Positions 35,999 to 48,800 of a stretch of 64,000 nucleotides of DNA are shown in pieces. Made by a program: the position numbers and the translations under genes. Each line of letters begins with the position of its first letter. Position 1 is the stretch's first letter. Origin of the DNA: Aplysia californica (taxonomy: Eukaryota; Mollusca; Gastropoda; Aplysiida; Aplysiidae); the NCBI RefSeq assembly GCF_000002075.1, contig NW_004797315.1:2041281-2105280 (forward strand). The letters run 5' to 3'. Under the pieces are notes generated by a model, which was not told where the DNA came from, did no database searches, and saw only the letters and a program-made list of their open reading frames with translations.

Positions 35999-36612
35999 TA
36001 TTATTTTTGCGAAGTGACTATTTCTCAGAACACTCGGAAAAATAAACTTGAACTTTATTTCTCAGAACGGTTTCCGTTCTCGAGTTTTGTTGGTTATTTG
36101 CATAGAGTTACATCTATGGTTATTTCGAGAGTTCGGCGTCATCTTTCATTCTGCCATTCTGGGAAGAAACATATTTGGGGGGGCATCAAATTCAATTTCT
36201 AGAGCTAGAGATTTTTAGTTGTCTGAATATTCAGATACTTCAATTGTAGTTGGGGCAACGTTCCTGGACTATACTTCATTTGAAAATACCTTCAAAGGTA
36301 CTGCGAGAAAACAAGACTGGTCGACTTTGGCAGTAACCTATTTTGCATCTAGTCTAATCACCCCTAAAGCAAAAACTACATCACAAAAAAATCCCTCTAC
36401 GCCCCCCCACCCCTCCCCCGATCACAACGTACACACACAGGCACACTACACATTCATATAGATCTAGATCTATACACAAACACACACCACACACGGGCCA
36501 CTCCATTCGCAAATAACTAGAAAAACTCGATAACGGAAACCGTTCGGAGAAATAGAGTTCAACTCTATTTTCCCGAAAGTTCGGAGAAATAGAGCCGGCC
36601 TTATTTTTGTGA
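35999..36612. mobile_element. Foldback element with about 100-bp arms
   Basis: The left arm (TATTTCTCAGAACGGTTTCC, GTTATTTGCA) is the inverted, diverged copy of the right arm (GGAAACCGTTCGGAGAAATA, TTCGCAAATAACTAG). Within the right arm TTCGGAGAAATAGAG is itself repeated. One arm is copied at 58960-59150. Superfamily unknown. Confidence 0.65.
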
Positions 36613-36614
36613 CA

Positions 36615-37199
36615 TAAGCGGGGGGGGGGGGAGTAGATCTATATCTAGATCTAGATCTAGATCTAGATTAGTGGTGATCTCTGCTGCTAATGTTCAAAGA
36701 GGCCATTTAGGGGGGAGGATTGGACAAAATTTGATACGCCAAAGATAATCTATAAAATTGCGTTTTTATATAATGATGGGAAATCCAGTAAGACCAGTAA
36801 ATCAGATGTAATCATCATCAAATTGGGTGATTGGTAGTGAAGTAGAAGGTAAGTGTAGATCCCCTGCCCTCCCTAGAAGACAAGAAGAAGAGTTAGATAA
36901 TTATTTCAGAACTGGACGCTGGGAAACAGCGCTGCAATGAGATTGGCGTGACCTGGAAGAGTATGAGAGAGGAGAAATAAAAACAACTAAAAACGAGCAG
37001 AATAGTATTGCAGGGGACCCACCAGAGGAAATAAATGTCCATCTACTGACCACCCTGAGAAATAGAGAGAGGCCCTTGTTGTTGATTGTTGTCCTGTTCT
37101 GGATCTCTGCCTCTGTGAAATTTCGTTTCGACCACGATTCATGACTTTACTTCCGCTGCTAAGCTCGCATAAACAGGAAGTTTTCTTTTTTTAAAAACA
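36615..37199 (+). other. Sequence upstream of MRPS7
   Basis: Holds an AGATCT array (36635-36665) and otherwise unique DNA. Presumed to contain the MRPS7 promoter; no TATA box was recognised. Confidence 0.4.
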
Positions 37200-37221
37200 C
37201 ACCATCGAAGATGGCTGCGTC
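37200..37221 (+). promoter_or_regulatory. YY1-like motif overlapping the MRPS7 start codon
   Basis: The sequence CGAAGATGGCTGCG contains AAGATGGCTGC, close to the YY1 consensus AAGATGGCGGC that often overlaps start codons of ribosomal and mitochondrial genes in animals. An ACTTCCG (ETS-like) string lies about 60 nt upstream. Both are motif matches only. Confidence 0.3.
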
Positions 37222-39800
37222 CTTGTCGACTGTCAAGGGACTCTGTGCCACTGCGAGTAAAGTGCTTGCTGCAACGCAATGTAGTAATTTATTTGCTGAC
37301 CACATTGCTAAAATCAGGTATTGTTAAATTGTTGTTTCCTCATTCTTAATACCTTTGAAGTGCTGTAACTTAATTACAGAATGCACCAGTAGATTTCTAT
37401 CAGTCCGCACACAAATAAACAGGCCAAAATGCTGAACTTGCCTTGATTGATTTGTTGGGGCTCTCTCTTTGGAAATTGCCTTCCCGTTTGTTTATCATGA
37501 TAAGAAACCGAAGTGATAACTAAGGACTCAAATGGCCATGTAGCCTAAGTGAACCCTACCACATTAGCCTAATCACTAGCCAGTAATATTTTTCTGCCTT
37601 TTTTGTATTAACTCTTATCCTGCGTCTGTGCCCAGATGCGTGGCGTATCTTATCAGCAACCGATTACGTCGGACTCGCCGGGCAGGCCGCCGGGGTCACT
37701 CAGTGTGTACTGTTGGTGTACAGCGCGCGCGCCGGGAAACGTGTGTTTTCGCCATGAATACCGCGGGAGTGTGTTAACTGATGATGAAAATAACGCTCTA
37801 TCCTTCATAGCATTTTATTTATAAAGTGTTACAAACACATGAATAACCCCCTCTCACAAGCTGATAAGACATTACGAGTAGTTACGCCCATTTGAATAAC
37901 CTTTCTGGACGCTCTTGTTGTTATGAATGACCTGAGGTTCGAAAAGGGATAATTTAGGTCAATTTCCGAATGTTTTACACTCAAATTGTTCTTTGTACCT
38001 GCACAAGGGTATTCAAAACTATTAAACAAGCTCATCTTTTATCAGGTAGTATCATTTCATACAAAATCAAGCTCATTTGAAATATTTTGTATAGAAAAAT
38101 GGAAGTCTTGTTTCCTGACTATCCTTTCGAGCTCCTCACGTCTAAGTGGGTCAATTTCTTCTATAATTTCATTGGACGAACATCTAGAGCTATCAACTTG
38201 GCATGTTTTGAATGAGACGTATGCCTCGATTACGAACCAACGCTGGTGGTTCTAGAAGAAGGCCACAAACGCACACAAACTCAAGCAGACTGACGCACAC
38301 ACACTTGACCTGCATGAATGGGGATCCGACTCGGGACCCGAATAACACGTAAGAGGATGCGCGTGCGCTGAGCCAGGAGCTACACTGACTCGGGACCAGA
38401 ACGCAGGCGAGGTGCCGAAATAGGCTTATCGGGCTACATAAACCCGGCTCCCGCAGGATGAGGGTTAAAAATTTGGCGGCCACCTCTATTCTCACCCCGG
38501 GTGAGAATAGCGCAGGCGAGTCTTTTGGCTATTCTCACCCGGTGGGCGTTCACCGTTATAGCCTAGGCCAACCAGTGAAGTGTTCACCCTGAACCATAGA
38601 ATTCTACACTGTGATAACAGAATTATAGAATTCTGGGTAAGATTGAAGAATACCGGACCAGCGGACTGACTTTGCCTATGTCTCAACCTTACGAATTCAT
38701 AATTTTCCCGATTTTAATCTCTCAATGGAGAATCTCGGACCGGTAGATCTAGGCCTATTCATTAAAATTTTGTCTGAACCCCCCTCCCCCCTCCTCCATC
38801 CCAACCACCAGCCCCACCTACCTCACTTTCTCGCGCAATAATGTACGAGTGGTCCGGTATTCTTCAATCTTCACGAATTCTGTGCTGTGAACAAACGTTC
38901 TAGATCTATTACTACTGTTAGTGTTAGCCTAAAAGCGTGCAATTTTGTCTGTGGGCAGTGGAGAGAGACAAAGAGAGAGAGGAGTAGCGCGAGAACTTCC
39001 GGGCAAAACAAAATGGCGACCCACGTAGTTCGGCTCGATAGCCGTAGCATCTTTGTAGACAACCAAATTAATTTAGTTTTCTTGTTTAAAATCATTTTTT
39101 AACTTTGTTTTGGTCAATTTGATCGTCCACACCGATAGACAGTATTCAGAAAGAGACAGAGAGAGAGGGGAGGAGTAGATCTTGCGAGAACTTCCGGGCA
39201 AAATAAAATGGCGACCCGCGTAGTTCGGCTCGATTCGAAAAGTGAAATAGCCATAGCATCTTTGAAGACGATGAAATTAGCTTACTTTTGTGCTATAACG
39301 TAATTTTTTCTTGGCTTTTATCAATTTGATCATCCACACCGATAGACAGTATTCCAAAAGGAGGAAAAACAGGTCTTGTTTCACACCGGGTGAGAATAGC
39401 CTACCCTGGCAAGTCTCACCCGGGATGAGAGGTAGATCGTATTTCTATTCTCACCCCGGGTGAGAATAGCCACTTCCTAAAAATTTATTTTTGCCGGATT
39501 GAACTTCGTGGACGGTGGACCCACCGTGTTTATGTCAAGCGCCATTTGCCGATCAGCGCAATCTTAAGATGGCGCAGAACCATATGACGATCCGCAGAAA
39601 GCGCTGCCATCTCGAGATGGGCGCGACGCTCCATCACACACAAACAAACGATTTGCAAAGTTCACAAACAAAACTCGGCAAAATTGCAAAATCGTTTGTT
39701 TGTTTGTGTGTGTGTATGTTGTTTTAGCGTGTGTATGTGTGGTGTGAAGTGACTTTTATCTATCTTGGGTACCTCTCTCTCCCCCCTCTCTCTCTCTCTT

Positions 39801-39886
<86 letters not shown>

Positions 39887-42800
39887 CGCCACTCTCGCCT
39901 CTATGTGTGTATATATATAATAATTTGTTGTATGTGTTTGTGTGTGTTTCCAAGCGATCGGCAGATGGCGCAATTCTTGTCTTGCTTGCTTTGCACAATC
40001 TTAAGATCACGCAGCTCTATTCATTTTCAGAAATAATCTGTAGATGATGCGCCCATCTCGAGATGGCCGCGCTTTGTGTGGATCATTTGACGTTTACATG
40101 ACATGAAGCTACAGCGAGCACCTAGCACATTGCTGGATTGGCCCAAATATGGATTAGATGACATATTTCCGCCATCTATTTTTGTTATCTTCCGGGGCTT
40201 CCCTTGCCAGTTGACTAGATCTCACCAGAGACAATGTACGTAAACGTACTCTGTCTCTGATCTCTCCGTGGTAGGCCCGCTTTGTGTGTAGTGTCAGTGT
40301 GTGTGTGCATGGGCGCGCTTGTATGTGTGTGTGCGTGCACACAGGCTTGTGTGTGTGTGTGTGTACAAACTTTGAGAAGGTTAATTTATGGAACGAGAAT
40401 TGCTGATGTTGTATAAAAGATTATAACACAAATGAATTAAATTGATATAACAAAAAAAACAAAGACAGCGAGATCCAGTCAACAGTTACTGGCGAGGGAA
40501 ACCCAAGAGTATTGGAGGAAGCCCCGGCAGATGACAAAAATAGATGGTGTAAATACGTCATCAATATTTGGGCCAATCACAGAGGTGTGCTAGGTGCTCG
40601 CTGCAGCTTCATGTGTTTACATGTGTATTAGGCTAATGTGCACTAGCCATTTAACAGTGGGGGGTTTCAAGGGGGGCACCCCCTGGCAAAAATAATTATT
40701 TTTAAAAAGCACACAATCACGTTTAGGCTACCTGGCAAATTATCTGTTACAAAATGGCTGCCAATGGTCGCGAACGGGAAGGCAATTTCCAAAGAACACC
40801 ATATGGACAATTTGGTTGATACTGAGTGATGATTGATAACGTTCGGATGACTTGATTCAAGTTTGATGGCCTACAAACTGTAACTACATCATCAACTTTA
40901 CTTCTCATATGTTACTATTGCAGTGTCAGTGTACTACTAGATTAGATCTAGATTTAACTACAGTAGTATTCACCTAAGATGCCGGTGCTCGGGAGCAAGG
41001 AAATGCGGGATCTTAGACAAACCGGGATCTTAACCGACGAACCCTGGGAAGAATCTGTGGTGACCCATGCTAAGGCTCACAATCTCTAAAATGATCTGAC
41101 GAGATCGCTTGGTGGGTTTATGATGTATGGCGAGCAAAGAGGGGTTAACCTTGATGACCTATCACCGTGCATAGTGGAATGAGACGTTCCATTTTCACTT
41201 ATTATCCTATCATGAGTCTCAAGATATACGCTTATCCAGTTGCCCCTCCCCCTTACCTGTTGAAAATTTATAGCTTTCCATCTCTGACCGAGTCCCCCCA
41301 ACAACACCTTTGTCGTTACACACCATTACGTTGTGAACACACCAATTAAAATTCAGTCTATGTCGCAAATTCGGGAGTAGAGACAACTTCTGCAATGGTC
41401 AGGGAAGAGTTCACAGTTCAATGTGATCCCGCCTGGAGCGAATGTAGAGGCCCTACCCACCCAGCGAGTGGTGTAAGTTTAGGGGTAGAGCTCAGGTGTG
41501 AGTGCAATGTTCGGGGAAAACAAACGTGTCGGTCAGTTCACACCCTGGTGTGATCCCGTCTGGGGTAAACATTGTATCGCTTCATCGAGTTTTACAACGT
41601 GTATCTGATCACATTTACGATAGTGGCTGATCTTTGAAGCGACGGACAGTTTATTGATCTCAACTTTTCATTCTTGGTTGATCGGCTGTCCTGCTGGGGT
41701 TTTTGTTCCACAATTTATGATCTGAAATGCGGGATCTTAGCCGAATGTAGACCTTCAGAGTGAATCAGAGCGGGATGCCCGGATCTTAGGGGTGACTTTT
41801 GTATAATAAAAATTTTTTTTTCTTAAAACAGCGGGATCTTAAGCGAACCGGGATCGTAAGCGGTGGGATGTTAGGCGGAGACTACTGTACTAGTATTCAC
41901 TAACTCTCTTGACCTGACTTGTGAGGAAGGTTTTGTTGAAACAGGGAAGTACGTTATGGCTTTTAGCTTCATTTGCCTTAGGAATTGATGACAAACCATC
42001 CAAACTATTTACCCCCCTGGAGGACAGTAGCCTGTAGTTGCGGAGTTGCACATGACAGTGTCTACTGGATCGACTAACCACTGACTGGAGTGATGAACGC
42101 ACTACTGACTCTGCCGTGGTAAAAAAAAAGACTCTGCCGTGGTACCATGCATTTCTATCAGGTGTACACAAAATGTCCTAACAACAGATTATGATATGGC
42201 TGAAAACTAGAATCTAGGTTATAAATGCTCAAGCTTTTTTTCAGTTTTTGAATGGCCGAGATCGACCCTGAAATAGTGGGTGTGTGTTGTTACTTAATTA
42301 AAGTATTATGAAATGGAAACTTGGTAAAATCCAAAGGAGTCTTTACAAAAATGCACAATATTGTCAATGGTTATAAGTTCTGCCCGTGAAGCGATTTAAA
42401 CAAAACGAAGACGCTTTGAAACTGTATCGTTTTCTGTCAAGTGCTTTTCTGCACTGATGTTTTTTTACCTCTGAGGATGGGTAACCTCTCTATAGCAAAG
42501 TATAGACCCATGAAACTGCTCCGTATGGGAGCTTGGATTTGAAATAACTCAGTTGTGTGTAGAACAACATTAAACTTTACAAAGCAAATAATCAAATTTC
42601 TTCTTCACAGTGTACAGCCTGTTCGGCAGTCTATGTACAACCCCAAGTATGTGGAACCGATCATCGACAAAGCAACCCTGGAAAAGGGCCTCGATCCAGA
42701 TGACCTTCGCAGACACCGGCCAATCAAAGCCCCTACGACGGATATCTCCATATCGCCACTGTTCTATGACCCTGAGATCTTGTTAGTTCTTGTTTACTAC

Positions 42801-45800
42801 ATTTCCCGGTTTATGATACAATGAAAAGATTTTGAATTTATGTGCTCACACTGTTATTATCTGCAAGATCAAGCTTTAAAATTGTTTTGCCTTTTTAATG
42901 AAGGACCATGAAAGAACTGTAGAAATCAACAATTTTATAATGGCAGCATTTCTGTTAACTTTTGGAAGCTTTTTTGTGCATTCAGTGTGGCTTTGGAAAG
43001 GAGTCACCAAGAAAATAATTTATTGATATTTGTAAGAGAATATCCTTACTTTCATGAATTTCTTTTAACAAATTCTTCAAAAATATATTGACTGTTCTAC
43101 TTTTCAAAATTTTGTCTTTGAAAATAGCTGTTCCCTACTTTTTAATTCTTCGATCTTTTGTACACATATGATTTTTTATGGGTTTTTTTATCATGTTTGT
43201 TTCATTCCAGGAAATTTACAAATATGATGATGAAGGCAGGAAACAAAGAACGTGTGAGAGAAGTCATGCGAAAAGTAAGAGATGAATTTTGTTGTTTGAA
43301 CAGAATATATTCTTTTCTACCAACTGACATGCAATTTGCAGGCTACAGCTATGTTATGTACCAGAAACTAGATTTTCTAAGTAGCTATATGCCAAATTTA
43401 TCTGTTTCATATCAAAAACGTCTGTGTCTCCTAAGAATTTTGAAACCATTCTTTTTACCTCTTAGTAAATTTTAAAGAAATTGGCAACTGTTTTGATACA
43501 ATTAAATATTTCCAAGTTTGCCAACTGATTGTTACCCCAGGTTTGGTAGATCATAATAAAACAGTACCAAGTGCACCAAACATCTACACAGAGTATAATC
43601 ACTAAAAACATAGACATGGAGCTGAATTTTTTTCAAGACTATGAGATCATTGCAGATCAGTGTTTGATTGCCTCAAACTTGATGATTTGTCGTTATACCT
43701 ATACTGTAGTGTACAGAGGCTCTATACTACTATACTGTAGTGTACTGTGTGGGTGGTTGGTGGGTGCTCTGGTATGGTTTGCTCCTTCTTTCCTATCAAA
43801 CGTCGATCGTCCTGATCTCTTCTCTTTCTTTTTTGTGTTTGTTTCTCGCTTGTAACACCTCTAATCTTCGGCACTTATATGACCTTATTGTGTTGCAAGT
43901 GCCGTAAAACTCTAACTAAAACTTTTAAAAAACTAGTGTACTGTGTACTGAGTGCTCTCTGTGTTGGGGGTCATATTTCAGAGTTTTGCAAGATGAATGC
44001 AAAATTAGTCCAAGCCAATTACTCTATTCTAATAGAAAGTGAACTGATCTTTCTGTTGGTGCCGTTTTGTTGCCCATATTTTACAAGTAGGCCTATTTCA
44101 TGTAACAAATGATCTCTGAAAACTTTTACACTATTTATAATTGCTTTTCTTTACACGTCAAAGGCCAAAAAATATACCACTGGAAACCCCTTTCAAGACT
44201 GTATAGTTCTCCACTAATGAAAAAGCGGTATTTCCTCGAAACATTTGAATGCGTGGGTGTCGGTTTTTTTACTGGCCGATCTTGCATTCCAACAGTGAGG
44301 GGCTTCACTTTCCATGGCGAGTTTATCCATACTGAGTGAGAGTAAAGTGTAGGTAAGCAGTTGACACAGAGGGTTAGACAGATAGATGTGCCCCCCCCCC
44401 CCCCCCCTACTGTTAATCTGTGAAAGGACTACTGTAACTGATGCAAAAAAAAATGTTCCTTTATTTTCTTCTTTCAAACCAGCTTTTTGAGAATTTGAAG
44501 CACATGCAGGTTGAGAAATACAACAAAGCCACATCTGAGAGTGAAAAGGCAGAAATTGAATGCAACCCTGTTGTCATATTCAAGCAAGGGGTGGAGAACT
44601 GCAAACCGCTGCTGCTAGTCACGAGAGTAGTGAAGGGTGGAGTGGCATACAGAGTAAGTGGCGAGTAAAGTTACCAAAAATGTCTGTGGTGTTGGTTTAA
44701 TGCGTCTTTCATTCTTTCCCTAATAGTGTTCTTTGTTTATTTTGTACTACTTTATGATAGTGCCAAGATGGTTGTAAAGGACAGCTAAAATTACATAAAG
44801 TGTTTGTAGAGTTGGTCCAAATGCAACTCTAATATTTTCCTGTATGGTCTTCTTTGTTTTATTTTGTACTTTTATTTATGCTTCTCTTTGATAGTGTCAA
44901 GATGGGAGTAGGTGAGAGTTTAAATTAGTAAAAACAATTTTCAATTTTGGTTCTATAATCTCTCATTCTTTCCTCTTTTAGTCTTTTTTATATTTTTAAA
45001 TAATTTATGCAACTCTATGATTGTGCCAAGATGAGAGAAGTTGACAAAAAAAATTACAATAAGTTTTCTTGTGTCAGTTCAATACATCTTTCATTCTTTC
45101 CTCTGTAGTCTTCTTTGTTTTATTCCGTACTCATTCATGCTGCTCTGTGATAGTGCCAAGATAAAGGTGACAGTCTTGTTGTCACATATAACTTAATTTA
45201 AGAAGAGTCATGCCTATCTCGCTGTTTTGCCTCCTGGTGGGGTCAGTTTGATTTGAATATGAAGATCAATGTACTGAGTAGTTTGATCAGCCATTCTCAG
45301 CTTTCGTCGGGGTAAGAGGTAAAGTAAATACTCATGTTCACTCAGTCCGCATTTCTACTTCCCCTTTGTAATTTAAAAAAAATTGCTATTGCTATGAGTT
45401 GAGCATCAAAGAACTTGCTGTTTATGATGTACATTGTGTTAACCTACTGATTTTAAATATATAATGTTACCTGCTACATAAAGTTAACCACTTTTTCACA
45501 ATTAATGGCTACCGTGTACTCTGAGGTTGAATGAATGCCAGAGTTGTGCTGCTTTTTACTGTCGTCCATTTTAATTTTAATATATGTCGGTTATTCTCTC
45601 CAGAACTAATGCTACTTATAGTGTTGTTGTTTTTTTTAAAGTGTTAACTCATTCTTGGTCCAGAGAAGAATCCTTTGCTTAACACGTTTGTTTGTCCTTC
45701 TCAGGTTCCAGTATGTGCTAGGCCGAATGAGCAGCGTTTCCGAGCCATGAAGTGGATCATTGAAAGCTGCCGCGATAAGGAACGTCGCATTCCCATGGAA

Positions 45801-48800
45801 CAGAAACTGGCATGGGAGATCATGGATGCTTACAACAACCAGGTAGGTTGGGTTTTTTTTACAGTACTGTTGTAGATATCACAGTGGGATAGGGTAAAGA
45901 GAAAAGACCCCCCCCCAAAATGTGATTACAAGAGACAATTTGGAAAATTTACAACAGAGGAGCTGAATGTCATCTTCTAACCGCTGATATTTAAGGAGAA
46001 TGTGAAAAATAAGAAACCGGTTACAGGCGACTTGGAGCAGTGTTAGTGCAGGACCGGCAGCCAAAACGGCAAACCATATACTTCAAGCGTGCCCAATGCA
46101 TAAAGCACTCACTAGGCAGGGAGCCGCAAACTCTAGATTGGGGACTCTTATGGCCTAGAGGTTAAAGTGTTCGCCTCTCATTCAATAGGTCCTGGGTTTG
46201 AATCCGGATAGTGACGGAAAATGTTAGACATTTCTCACCCTTTCCTGCTCTATCAATGTTCTGTAATCTTTCGCCTCCACTTTCAGCCTTCACCACCTTT
46301 GCCCCTTCCTCTGGGCTCCTTAGCTCTTTCTACTGCTTCTCCTTGGCTCCTTCTTACTGGTGTCTTTAAGCCACACCCCTGATCTTATGGTAGGCAAGAT
46401 CTACACCTGGCCTTCTCGGGCAAGGGCGAAAAATCTCGGAGGTCCTGTGTGCAGTTGCGCACGTTAAAGACCACTTGGTGGTCCCAAATCGATGAGAGTA
46501 GGCTTCGGCCGACACTCAAACAAAATTCAAAATTTCCTACCAACTGAAAATGTTTGGTGTGTCCCCCGCACTCACATGACCGCATGCAGTTGCTAGCGCC
46601 GTTAATAAACACTTACAAAAAAACACAAAAAATATATATATATATGTGTGTACTAGGGACCAAACCCAAAGAGATCGTCGCATATCTGACTCCATTCGGC
46701 AAGCTGCCGCCCTCCAGAGGAGGCCAGCCACAGAAGGAAAAGAAGAAGAGCCCCAATTTCTGCATCAGCCTTCGCACTAGAGACTGGGATGTATTTAAAT
46801 TTAAAGATGATGAGAAGAAGAGAAACTAATCTTATGGTTAAATTGGTTGGGGGGGGGGGGGGGGGGTAATATATGTCGAAGATTACATGTGTTACCAGAG
46901 AGTAACGTACAAAGAAAATAAAGGGGGAGGGAGGGGAGGGGTGATAAGGAGGTTAGATGTTTCATAGGAAAGAAGGAGAAAACCAGACAAATAAAGTAAG
47001 ACTAAATCATATGTAAAGATATTTACTAAAATACGTAAGCCATAAACAAACGAACAAAAATAAGAAAATAACAAATTAAAAATCTTACCAGCCTATAAAA
47101 ATTATCAGTAAGCTGTCATTCAGGCATTTTTCACCCTTGTAAATCTGTCAAATAATTCATACTTCGTCCCCATAACGCACCTCTTTTTTAAAGCTGCAAC
47201 CCCCCTCCCNNNNNNNNNNNNNNNNNNNNNNNNNNNNNNNNNNNNNNNNNNNNNNNNNNNNNNNNNNNNNNNNNNNNNNNNNNNNNNNNNNNNNNNNNNN
47301 NNNNNNNNNNNNNNNNNNNNNNNNNNNNNNNNNNNNNNNNNNNNNNNNNNNNNNNNNNNNNNNNNNNNNNNNNNNNNNNNNNNNNNNNNNNNNNNNNNNN
47401 NNNNNNNNNNNNNNNNNNNNNNNNNNNNNNNNNNNNNNNNNNNNNNNNNNNNNNNNNNNNNNNNNNNNNNNNNNNNNNNNNNNNNNNNNNNNNNNNNNNN
47501 NNNNNNNNNNNNNNNNNNNNNNNNNNNNNNNNNNTTTTCTATAATTTCTTTGGACGAACATCTAGAGCTACCAACTTGGCATGTTTTGAATGAGACGTAT
47601 GTCTCGATTACGAACCAACGCAGGCGGTTCTAGGAGGCCTCAAACACACACAAACTCAAGCAGACTGACGCACACACACTTGACATGCGTGAATGGGGAT
47701 CCGACTCGGGACGCGAATGACACGTAAGAGGATGCGCGCTGCGCGTGCGCTGAGCCAGGGGCTACACTGATTATGGACCAGAACGCAGGCGAGGTGCCGA
47801 AATAGGCTTATCGGGCTACATAAACCCGGCTCCCGCAGGATGAGGGTTAATACATAAAACATCCTCTTCTTTTCACGTATTCAATTCCAGCTATTTTAGC
47901 ACTGCTTATTTCTATACTATGTTACCAGCCACTCCAAGGATCTTTTTGAAAAAAATTACCGAGCTGTTGCGATTACCGGTTATCATAGGTTTATTTCATT
48001 TTGAGTGCTTTTTCATAACTTTACTTAAAAGAAAGGCAAAAAGAATTTAAATGTTTTAAATTGTCCTATTTGTATGATTTTTAAAGTCTCGTTTATTTGA
48101 TTTTGTTTTCCTATTCCTATTTACTCTTACTGTGGATGATGCAAAAGTCAAAGCTCCGACTTATTGGTATTGTCGTCTCATGATCCAGCTTCAGTTTTCA
48201 CAAATTCTTTAGTCCTTCCGAAGTCCATCGTATTCTGGAAAACAGAGATGTACCAAGAGATGTTACCATACCATTTAAGCGAATGCAGTGGAGTCCTGGT
48301 TAGTTAAGGGAAACTTCGAATCTCGTACATTGAAGACTGAAGAACAGTTTCCCCTATCAGGGATCCCCTCCCAAAAAATGTCACCACAACAATGATAATT
48401 TTTAAACAATGTAATAAGGTTCGTTTGCTCATTTATGATTCCATTAACATTATCAAATGCCCCGTTATTTGTGACCAGAGCTGGTAGTAACGGAGTACAA
48501 GTACTCCGGTACTTGTACTTACGTTACAATTTTCGGTACTTTTACTGTACTCCAGTACATTTTTTAAACCAGTACTTTTACTCTACTCCGATACTTTTTA
48601 TAAAAGTACTTTTGAGTACTTTTTAAGTACATTTTGAGTACTTTGGTAGCTAAATGAAAGTGTAAGTGCAGGCATTTCTGATCATAATTTACGGAACAAA
48701 AACCCGATCAACCGCCAAGAGTTAAAAGTTGAGATCAAAGAACGGCCCATCGCCACAAAGATCAGCCACTATCGTGAATGTGATCACAAGCGTTGTAAAA

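Larger units (their letters stand above)
38475..39477. mobile_element. MULE-like foldback element, copy 2
   Basis: Flanked by the 9-bp duplication TAAAAATTT (38466-38474, 39478-39486), which overlaps the TTAA of the neighbouring piggyBac-like MITE. Same compound palindromic ends and the same two tandem promoter-like modules as the copy at 1301-2050. Longer because a 239-bp MITE is nested at 38636-38874. Lies in MRPS7 intron 1. Confidence 0.8.

Noticed and set aside
39662-40036. Overlapping RERERE and SLSLSL frames on both strands
   Set aside because: Artefact of the (CT)n repeat at 39770-39891.
47157-47561. 134-codon frame across the unknown bases
   Set aside because: It consists almost wholly of the N gap.
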